DNA of 64,000 nt from Clostridiales bacterium COT073_COT-073 (GTDB taxonomy: Bacteria > Bacillota > Clostridia > Lachnospirales > Vallitaleaceae): the NCBI GenBank assembly GCA_003858485.1, contig RQYD01000016.1:48523-112522 (forward strand), written 5' to 3'. A program made the translations under genes and the position numbers. This document shows, piece after piece, positions 17,231 through 22,663 of the stretch. Every line of letters starts with the position of its first letter. Positions within the stretch are counted from its first letter, which is position 1. The notes under the pieces were generated by a model. The model did no database searches, was not told the origin of the DNA, and saw only the letters and a list, made by a program, of their open reading frames with translations.

Positions 17231-17263
17231 AAAAAACAGTAAACCTATTTTGATTTACTGTTT
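17231..17263 (-). terminator. Terminator with arms AAACAGTAAA/TTTACTGTTT, copy 2
   Basis: AAACAGTAAATC and GGTTTACTGTTT with six T following on the minus strand, about 40 bases after the stop of the gene at 17302. Confidence 0.8.
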
Positions 17264-17301
17264 CTCAAATCATTATATTCAATTAGACAAACTGGAAATT
17301 G

Positions 17302-17856
17302 TCACTCAATAACTCTTATAATGGTTTCAGGCTTTGGTTCTTCGGACTTGTCGAAATCACTGCTGTATTCCTTTGAATCACTAATCTCGATGAAACAGAG
17401 ATGCTCATAATCATAGCCCCAGTGAGGAACAAGATACCAATGGTTCATGAGAGCGGTATATTCCTTGACCTTCTCTTCAAAATAATCTGAAGGGAACGCA
17501 TATTTCAGATTCCGTAAATACCTCTCAAAATTCGGGAGTCTGGGATCATCTATGGCATTATAGTCGTAATGTCTATGTTCGCTATAATACCACTGATCGT
17601 TTTCTACATGATCTCTGTACCAACGCCAGATTTTGGATTTATCGGTTTTACCAACGAAATAACAGATCTTATCCAGTTGCCACCAGCGCAGATTTTCTTC
17701 ATCCTTTGCTTCATAAAGAATCTCATCAGGATTACCGCGTTCTCCATAAGACATTACTTTAAGACCGTCCAGATACATGCCGGAAAACACATCAATCGGT
17801 TCATCTCTGCAATCTTCTGGAAGATGCGCCCTGATCCACTTCTCATCAAGCTTCAT
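17302..17856 (-). CDS. Unrecognised soluble protein, island cargo
   Basis: 184 residues, no signal peptide or membrane segment, very rich in aromatic and acidic residues (WRWYRDHVENDQWYYSEHRH, then MNHWYLVPHWGYDYEH). This composition, the isolated position and the strong RBS GAAAGGAGG would suit an immunity-type or defence cargo protein, but I cannot place it in a family. It ends just before the flank motif GACAAACTGG seen after other cargo genes and before terminator copy 2. Confidence 0.6.
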   Translation of the reverse strand: MKLDEKWIRAHLPEDCRDEPIDVFSGMYLDGLKVMSYGERGNPDEILYEAKDEENLRWWQLDKICYFVGKTDKSKIWRWYRDHVENDQWYYSEHRHYDYNAIDDPRLPNFERYLRNLKYAFPSDYFEEKVKEYTALMNHWYLVPHWGYDYEHLCFIEISDSKEYSSDFDKSEEPKPETIIRVIE

Positions 17857-17991
17857 CTAATTTCCTCCTTTCGACTTCTAATTTACCATTCTCTACCAAC
17901 TGAGAGCTATCGTATGCCATTCCATATCAATTTTTGTTCATAACCTTTAATCAATTTATCTAACTATACATACCTCTATTGAAATTCAATT

Positions 17992-18435
17992 TTACCCATT
18001 TAGTCCACCAAACTCTATATTATATTCCTCATCAATTTCCATAGTAGCCAAATGTCCCAATAAATAATCCGGTTCTGCCTGTAAATCAAGTATAATACTA
18101 GAGTCTGGACAATATATAGTAACACCATCTACAAAGAAAGCACTCACAAAATCTTCATAAGTGATTTTTGAATATCCTTTTAATTTTCCCTTCTCTATTA
18201 GTTCATTTACAAAGTCAACATAATGACCATTTTCTATCATAAAGCGATCCAAAATCAGCTTTTTATTTTCATTAATCCAATTTATTTTTTCTTTTATCAA
18301 AGAAACCAAGTCTTCGGCTTCTTCAAAATTATCAACAGAAATAAAAGTTTCTTTTCCCCAAACTATTAGTTTTCCTTCATACTCATGTTCTCCTATTAAA
18401 GTAAATTCGTGATTATCTATTACCAGTTTGTTCAT
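17992..18435 (-). CDS. DUF2262-like protein, island cargo
   Basis: 147 residues, no signal peptide. N-terminal strands (NKLVIDNHEFTLIGEHEYEG, WGKETFISVD) are followed by helices, and the C-terminal pattern ITYEDFVSAFFVDGVTIYCP with DYLLGHLATMEID resembles DUF2262 proteins (DGSFELW..DLFWGHSI). Such proteins occur as scattered accessory genes, often near polymorphic-toxin loci; function unknown. RBS GAGGAG. Confidence 0.55.
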   Translation of the reverse strand: MNKLVIDNHEFTLIGEHEYEGKLIVWGKETFISVDNFEEAEDLVSLIKEKINWINENKKLILDRFMIENGHYVDFVNELIEKGKLKGYSKITYEDFVSAFFVDGVTIYCPDSSIILDLQAEPDYLLGHLATMEIDEEYNIEFGGLNG

Positions 18436-18484
18436 GTTTTTCTCCTCTATAAATTTTTTGTATCTGGATTACTTTAATTTATCC

Positions 18485-18637
18485 CTAATCTTTCCCCATG
18501 TATTTTAAAACAGTATCCATGTCAACCATCTTGCCTTCAAGATTTATTTTTTCAAAAAAATAGTAAGTCACTTTTTCTTTGCCAAATTCTTCCTCTAGTT
18601 TCTCCCATAAAGATTGTTTTAAAATACGGTTGCAATA
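18485..18637 (-). pseudogene. 3-prime remnant of a gene cut by TnpW module 2
   Basis: About 50 codons ending in a TAG, including LKQSLWEKLEEEFGKEKVTY and MVDMDTVLKYMGKD, have no start codon. Homology to the TnpW module begins immediately upstream (about 18638), so insertion or recombination removed the 5-prime part. The family is not recognisable from the remnant. Confidence 0.55.
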
Positions 18638-18661
18638 TTTTTCTCTCTAATATTTTAGGAT

Positions 18662-18690
18662 ATTATACCATTTTTAAAGTAATTTTTCCA
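18662..18690 (-). promoter_or_regulatory. Extended -10 promoter at the end of TnpW module 2
   Basis: TGGTATAAT (18662-18670) with a TGGAAA -35 17 bases away. It now reads into a gene remnant and may drive the DUF2262-like gene beyond. Confidence 0.55.
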
Positions 18691-18782
18691 CTGTCAGATT
18701 TCCTACGACTTTGCTATCGTGTCTTTCAAGAAAACATATTGAAAAGAACGGAAAGGCGGGATACATAGTGGTCTGTTTTTCT

Positions 18783-18974
18783 CTATTCTTTCTTTTCCGC
18801 TTGTACTACCTTTAACAGCTTATCTTGAAATGTTGCCTTACTCTTTTGGTCAAAATATATCCCGGTTACAAAGGTCTTTCCTCTCATCTTTTTTGTTACA
18901 ATGCCATCAGATTTTCGGGGTTGTGGTTCTTCTGTCTGTATTTCTTTATTATCTGTTTTTTCGTTTTTGGTCAT
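18783..18974 (-). CDS. tnpW: TnpW-type transposon-encoded small protein
   Basis: 63 residues. The N-terminal half is polar and variable; the C-terminal half KTFVTGIYFDQKSKATFQDK followed by LLKVVQAEKKE is the conserved part of the TnpW family carried by clostridial conjugative transposons. Family function is not established. RBS AGGAGG is well placed. The attenuator and long hairpin lie upstream in its leader. It is the only copy of the 16-19 kb pair without a frameshift. Confidence 0.8.
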   Translation of the reverse strand: MTKNEKTDNKEIQTEEPQPRKSDGIVTKKMRGKTFVTGIYFDQKSKATFQDKLLKVVQAEKKE

Positions 18975-18996
18975 TGGATTCCTCCTGTTACTTGCA

Positions 18997-19026
18997 CAAA
19001 AAAAGATTTCCTGTGATTTAGGAAAC
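18997..19026 (-). terminator. Attenuator-like hairpin ahead of tnpW, copy 2
   Basis: GGTTTCCT and AGGAAATC arms with seven T following, between the long hairpin and tnpW. Confidence 0.65.
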
Positions 19027-19052
19027 CTCTTTTAGTCTTAGCTAACTTTCCT

Positions 19053-19117
19053 GATAATGCCCGGTGTTTGACTATACTCTGGCTTGCCAGCGATATAGTC
19101 AAACACCGGGCATTATC
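19053..19117. repeat. Conserved-loop hairpin, copy D
   Basis: Perfect 24-base-pair stem (arms begin GATAATGCCCGGTG and end CACCGGGCATTATC) around the inner hairpin CTGGC-TT-GCCAG. Confidence 0.9.
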
Positions 19118-19349
19118 GCCAACACTTGCAACTATAAATCAGCTTGAATTGCCGAATGATTCCATAAGCAAATAAAGTAATTTAACAAAATACAAAAAGC
19201 AAGCAACACATGGAAATGCAAGCCAAAGAGCATTTTTTCAATATCATTAAGCTACTTTTCCCTTTTAGAAATCCCATCACTTCTGATACCCTGTATTTTG
19301 GCGGAATTCTTAGTAACACAAGAGGTTTTTTACTTGAAAGTCTTTTTCT

Positions 19350-19375
19350 CCCCCAGCACAGCTGAGGGTTTTTAT
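19350..19375 (+). terminator. Orphan rho-independent terminator
   Basis: CCC-CAGC-ACA-GCTG-aGGG followed by TTTTTATTT. No plus-strand gene remains in front of it, so it probably belonged to a deleted part of the mobile element and now insulates the toxin-antitoxin promoter. Confidence 0.6.
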
Positions 19376-19440
19376 TTGTTATTTAAAAATCAACCGTCAA
19401 GAAACCGGTAGTTGATTTGATAGCAAAAAATCAACTATCA

Positions 19441-19497
19441 TGAAACTTTTAAAAAGTTTCACATTGTATTGTATTTGTTTGCAAAAAGTGATATAAT
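19441..19497 (+). promoter_or_regulatory. Toxin-antitoxin promoter with palindromic operator candidate
   Basis: TTGTAT (19469-19474), 17-base spacer, TATAAT (19492-19497). Just upstream, TGAAACTTTT and AAAAGTTTCA (19441-19461) form a near-perfect palindrome, and a second inverted repeat (TAGTTGATTT and AAATCAACTA) lies at 19408-19436. Antitoxins of this kind repress their own operon, so these are candidate binding sites. Confidence 0.65.
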
Positions 19498-19526
19498 TCA
19501 GATAAGAAAGCAGGGAGGTGAAAACT

Positions 19527-19814
19527 ATGGCAAAAACGGCGAATATCAACGTCCGTATTGATCCGGAAACAAAAGCGAGAGCGGAACAGTTATTTTTAAG
19601 CTTTGGAATTACTGTAACCGACGCCATCAATATTTTTCTTCATAAATCACTGATGGAGGGAGGGCTTCCTTTTGAAATGAAACAGCCTCGTTTCAACTTG
19701 GAAACGGAAATGGCTATGGAGGAAGCGAAGCTCATTATGGCAGGAAAAATTCCTGCCAAGCGTTATGCCTCTGTAAAAGAGTTATTTGATGAGTTGGAAA
19801 CGGGTGGTAAATGA
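19527..19814 (+). CDS. DinJ/RelB-family antitoxin
   Basis: 95 residues from the ATG at 19527; GGGAGGTG is spaced for this codon and the earlier GTG lies inside that ribosome site. The N-terminal ribbon-helix-helix is NINVRIDPETKARAEQLF with GITVTDAINIFLHKSL; the C-terminal part (RYASVKELFDELE) would wrap the toxin. Its stop overlaps the toxin start (ATGA). Predicted to neutralise the toxin and, with it, repress the operon. Confidence 0.85.
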   Translation: MAKTANINVRIDPETKARAEQLFLSFGITVTDAINIFLHKSLMEGGLPFEMKQPRFNLETEMAMEEAKLIMAGKIPAKRYASVKELFDELETGGK

Positions 19815-20092
19815 TGTTAGAGCTTGTAACCACCGGTGCCTTTCGCAAAGATTTGAAACTTGTCAAAAAGCGAGGTTACGACCTGTCTTTACTTGAAACT
19901 GTATTAAATACCCTTTTACAAAAAAAAACCTTGGATAAGCGTTATCACGACCATGCTTTAACCGGAAATTATATCGGGTTTCGAGAATGTCACATCATGC
20001 CGGATTGGCTGCTTATTTATGCAGTAAATAAATCACAACTGATCCTCACAGCTTCAAGGACAGGAACGCACTCCGACTTATTTGGGAGATAG
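19811..20092 (+). CDS. YafQ-family mRNA interferase toxin
   Basis: 93 residues, the normal length. The RelE-fold pattern is complete: RKDLKLVKKRGYDLS, then HALTGNYIGFRECHI, PDWLLIYAV and the C-terminal TASRTGTHSDLF with the catalytic histidine region. It would cleave mRNA on the ribosome when the antitoxin is lost. It begins inside the antitoxin stop and is closed by a strong terminator at 20094. No lesion is visible, so the pair is probably active. Confidence 0.85.
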   Translation: MMLELVTTGAFRKDLKLVKKRGYDLSLLETVLNTLLQKKTLDKRYHDHALTGNYIGFRECHIMPDWLLIYAVNKSQLILTASRTGTHSDLFGR

Positions 20093-20093
20093 G

Positions 20094-20122
20094 GTACATC
20101 TGTTTTCGCAGATGTACTTTTT
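20094..20122 (+). terminator. Rho-independent terminator of the toxin-antitoxin operon
   Basis: GTACATCTG and CAGATGTAC arms around TTTTCG, then TTTTT, two bases after the toxin stop. Confidence 0.9.
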
Positions 20123-20234
20123 ACATTAACACCTATTTATCTGTGTTGCTGATACTCCTAAATGAATGGTCGGTCTTTTTTGTTGGTATTATCTATTTTT
20201 CCTTCTTAGGTTTTGGGAAATTCTTCGCACATGG

Positions 20235-20418
20235 TATTAAATCTTGAATTACCGAATGATTCCATAAGCAAATAAAGGCATTTAACAAAATACAGAAAGC
20301 AAGCAACACATGGAAATGCAAGCCATGGTGCGTCTTATCAAGTGCCTTTTTATGTTTATGGACGATTTTTTGAAAATTGAGTAACAAAAAACAGCAAACC
20401 CTGATGATTTACTGTTTT
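20235..20418 (-). repeat. TnpW module, copy 4 (terminator-side fragment)
   Basis: Matches the right part of module 1 from GAATTACCGAATGATTCC through ACATGGAAATGC to the AAACAG-type terminator at 20386-20417. The hairpin, attenuator and tnpW are missing, so the toxin-antitoxin segment replaced them or was inserted beside them. Confidence 0.7.
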
Positions 20419-20433
20419 CGTATTGCTTATTAA

Positions 20434-20526
20434 TAACTCAACTTTCCCACAGTCTTTTTTGGCTCTATCCCGCTCCAGGGAGCGGGCACATGGGTTCCCC
20501 CGCTTTCGCCACATACTTCGTAAGAT
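20434..20526 (+). repeat. MITE-like hairpin element, copy 3 (left part only)
   Basis: TAACTCAACTTTCCCACAG, the GC hairpin CTCCAGGGAG and half of the module ending CTTCGTAAGA are present; the right arm is absent. The hydrolase gene ends inside it. Confidence 0.8.
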
Positions 20527-21133
20527 TATATGCTTTATTTATAATATCTGCTAGCTCATCAGGTTTATCTATGTTTACTTCATGCTTCGCATTACAAACA
20601 AAGTGTAAGCTTGATTCAGGTAATAATTGACTTAATTTTATTGCTGATTTCATATTTGCTTTATCTTTATCCCCACAGACAATATAAACAGGACAAGATA
20701 TTCTCTTAATTTTATCGCTATAATCAAGCTTTCTCATGGATGACGATATAGAAATCATATTATTCTTTGATGTTCCTGTTTTTGAAAAAAATTTATTTGG
20801 CATTAATCTGAAAATAAAATTTTGTACATCCATAAGTATTGTTGGTATCTTGTATTGGGGAGCAATAAGTACTAAGCCCGATATTTTTTCAGGATGTCTA
20901 AAATACAGTTCAAATCCTAAAACTGCTCCAAGACTTAGTCCACAAATAACTAAAGGATCCCGCTCTTCAATTAGTTTCAACTCTAGTTGATCCGCTAAGG
21001 AATTAAAACCAGGATTCTCTATTTTGTTGGAAATTACATCAAGACATTCAATATTTTCGCAATTAAGTTGTTCTATGGTTTGATTCCACGCTTTTTTTCC
21101 TTGACCAAGGCCATGTAAAAATAATATTTTCAT
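20465..21133 (-). CDS. Alpha/beta-hydrolase with repeat-derived C-terminus
   Basis: 222 residues from the ATG at 21133, which overlaps the previous stop (ATGA); a TTG three codons earlier is less likely. The oxyanion segment is FLHGLGQGKKAW, the nucleophile elbow GLSLGAVLG (Ser in G-x-S-x-G), then VCGDKDKANM for the acid and CNAKHEVN for the histidine. The last 18 residues (TKYVAKAGEPMCPLPGAG) are translated from the repeat element at 20434-20526, so the native C-terminus has been replaced. The helix containing the catalytic histidine lies before this junction, so activity may persist. Third gene of the PadR operon; substrate unknown. Confidence 0.75.
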   Translation of the reverse strand: MKILFLHGLGQGKKAWNQTIEQLNCENIECLDVISNKIENPGFNSLADQLELKLIEERDPLVICGLSLGAVLGFELYFRHPEKISGLVLIAPQYKIPTILMDVQNFIFRLMPNKFFSKTGTSKNNMISISSSMRKLDYSDKIKRISCPVYIVCGDKDKANMKSAIKLSQLLPESSLHFVCNAKHEVNIDKPDELADIINKAYNLTKYVAKAGEPMCPLPGAG

Positions 21134-21720
21134 TTGTACCAATTCCCTTTATTATTCAATTTCCATCTTTGTACTTGTAAAAAACTAATTATTTGTATAG
21201 TTCCTTTCCAGCATAAAATCCCAAGTCCAATAAATATTACTGCCAATAACACCCCTACAATCAAAGCAGGTACTCCCTTTAATTCATATATAAAAAATAT
21301 AAATTTCATATTATCAATTAAAGAAATATGAACAATCCCCTTTAGCAGTCCCATAATTCCGGCTAAAGCACTAACAACACTTGAAAAAAAGAAAGAAATT
21401 GAAAGCACCGCTAAAGTTGGGATTATTGACATCCACGTCATAGATACAAACGAATAAAAGCCCACTACCATCATAAATCTTCTGAAAGAAAATCCTTTAT
21501 TTTTAATAATAGATTCACCCATGTAGCTCATCGCTAATTCTTTTGGTGTTCCTAATTCAATAACAATTGATTCTTCAGATTGACCATTATTTATCCGTTC
21601 ATAAAATGTACTTTTTAATTCACTTAAAATATCTGTTTTTTCAGAAACAGGTATATACCTTAAATAAGAATCTAATTGAGATAAATATTTTTCCAGTTGT
21701 TTATTTTGTCCTTTATTCAT
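21130..21720 (-). CDS. HAAS-domain (DUF1700-type) membrane protein
   Basis: 196 residues. An N-terminal alpha-helical HAAS domain (about 1-70: LEKYLSQLDSYLRYIPVSEK, ELGTPKELAMSYMGE) is followed by three to four transmembrane helices (about 78-185). HAAS domains are linked to PadR regulators in Firmicutes, and this gene follows a padR-type gene by 5 bases. It probably acts with the regulator in membrane-stress or lipid sensing; that is inference. RBS AGAGG. Confidence 0.75.
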   Translation of the reverse strand: MNKGQNKQLEKYLSQLDSYLRYIPVSEKTDILSELKSTFYERINNGQSEESIVIELGTPKELAMSYMGESIIKNKGFSFRRFMMVVGFYSFVSMTWMSIIPTLAVLSISFFFSSVVSALAGIMGLLKGIVHISLIDNMKFIFFIYELKGVPALIVGVLLAVIFIGLGILCWKGTIQIISFLQVQRWKLNNKGNWYK

Positions 21721-21725
21721 AAAAT

Positions 21726-22055
21726 TTAACCTCTTCTCAACTCAGCAATATTTTTAACAAGTGTTTCCCAATCATCATTTAACTGATTAAGATAAGAAAT
21801 ACCTAATTTAGTAATCTTATAGTACTTTCTAGCTGGTATCCCTTCTCCCATATTTCGCCAATACGATTCAAGATAGCCATTTTTCAAAAGTCTCCTCAAT
21901 AAAGGATATATTGTGCTTTCCTGGGTTTTTAACATAGGGTAGCTATCTAATGTTTGAATAACATCATAACCATATCTATCTTTGTTTTGAATCAATGACA
22001 TAATTACAAATTCTAATGTACCTCGTTTGATTTGCGACACCCATTCTTCGTTCAT
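21726..22055 (-). CDS. PadR-family transcriptional regulator
   Basis: 109 residues, the compact PadR type. The winged helix has the family features GTLEFVIMSLI, YGYDVIQTL, ESTIYPLLRRLLKNGYLESY and RKYYKITKLG. First gene of the operon with the HAAS protein and the hydrolase. The promoter upstream contains the inverted repeat TATATAC and GTATATA over the -10 region, consistent with autorepression. Confidence 0.85.
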   Translation of the reverse strand: MNEEWVSQIKRGTLEFVIMSLIQNKDRYGYDVIQTLDSYPMLKTQESTIYPLLRRLLKNGYLESYWRNMGEGIPARKYYKITKLGISYLNQLNDDWETLVKNIAELRRG

Positions 22056-22103
22056 TTTTACACCTTATTTCTATATTTTATTAATACTCCATATCGTTTA
22101 TTT

Positions 22104-22138
22104 TATATACATTGTACCACACAGTATATATTTGTCAA
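22104..22138 (-). promoter_or_regulatory. Promoter and PadR operator candidate
   Basis: TTGACA (22133-22138), 16-base spacer, TACAAT (22111-22116). The inverted repeat TATATAC-N13-GTATATA (22104-22130) covers the spacer and -10 box. Confidence 0.7.
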
Positions 22139-22193
22139 CAGGTATTTCGGTTCTGGTTTTTCTGTGGCACTTGTTAGTTTTATGGCTTTTTTT

Positions 22194-22391
22194 CTATTTT
22201 TTTCGTTCAGAATGTATTACCTTTAACAGCTTATCTTGAAATGTTGCCTTACTCTTTTGGTCAAAATATATCCTGGTTACAAAAGTTTTTCCTCTAATCT
22301 TGTTTATCATGATATTGTTCGGCTTTGAGGACATAGTCTGTTCTTTTATTGTCTGTATTTCATCGTTCTTTGATTTTTCTTCTTCGGTCAT
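22194..22391 (-). CDS. tnpW: TnpW-type transposon-encoded small protein, divergent copy
   Basis: 65 residues. KTFVTRIYFDQKSKATFQDK is nearly identical to the copy at 18783, but the N-terminal half (MTEEEKSKNDEIQTIKEQ) and the last residues differ. The module ends directly after the gene and lacks the outward promoter; the PadR promoter begins 56 bases later. Confidence 0.75.
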   Translation of the reverse strand: MTEEEKSKNDEIQTIKEQTMSSKPNNIMINKIRGKTFVTRIYFDQKSKATFQDKLLKVIHSERKK

Positions 22392-22412
22392 TGGATTCCT
22401 TCTTTTACTTGC

Positions 22413-22444
22413 ACAAAAAAAGATTTCCTGTAATTAGGAAACCT
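22413..22444 (-). terminator. Attenuator-like hairpin ahead of tnpW, copy 3
   Basis: GGTTTCCT and AGGAAATC arms and seven T, in the same position as in modules 1 and 2. Confidence 0.65.
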
Positions 22445-22468
22445 CTTTTAGTCTTAGCTAACTTTCCT

Positions 22469-22533
22469 GATAATGCCCGGTGTTTGACTATACTCTGGCT
22501 TGCCAGCAATATAGTCAAACACCGGGCATTATC
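22469..22533. repeat. Conserved-loop hairpin, copy E
   Basis: Stem as in copy D; the loop region has CAGCAAT in place of CAGCGAT. Confidence 0.9.
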
Positions 22534-22663
22534 TCAAACATCTATAATCATAAATCGACTTGAATTGCCAAATGATCCCATAGGCAAATAAAGCCATTTA
22601 ATAAAATACAAAAAGGAAACAGCATTTGGAAATACAAGCCATGTGCTGTTTCCTTAACATCCT

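Larger units (their letters stand above)
16590..17265 (-). repeat. TnpW module, copy 1
   Basis: In minus-strand order the module has a terminator (17231-17263), a stretch ending near ATTTCCGTG, the conserved-loop hairpin (16998-17062), an attenuator-like hairpin (16943-16972), a tnpW reading frame and an outward promoter (16609-16637). Nearly the same sequence occurs at 18638-19235, partly at 22194-22645 and 20235-20418. It lies between two unrelated cargo genes on the same strand. Confidence 0.8.
18638..19235 (-). repeat. TnpW module, copy 2 (intact tnpW)
   Basis: Same order as copy 1: long hairpin (19053-19117), attenuator (18997-19026), tnpW (18783-18974), outward promoter (18662-18690). 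Identity with copy 1 stops at about 19235 on the right and about 18638 on the left, where a truncated gene begins. Confidence 0.8.
22194..22645 (-). repeat. TnpW module, copy 3
   Basis: Contains the long hairpin (22469-22533), the attenuator (22413-22444) and tnpW. The right side matches module 1 up to GGAAATACAAGCC at about 22640, just before the end of the lyase gene. The promoter end is missing. Confidence 0.8.

Noticed and set aside
20193..20387. 64-codon minus-strand frame
   Set aside because: It lies within TnpW-module repeat sequence, has no ribosome site and no family resemblance.
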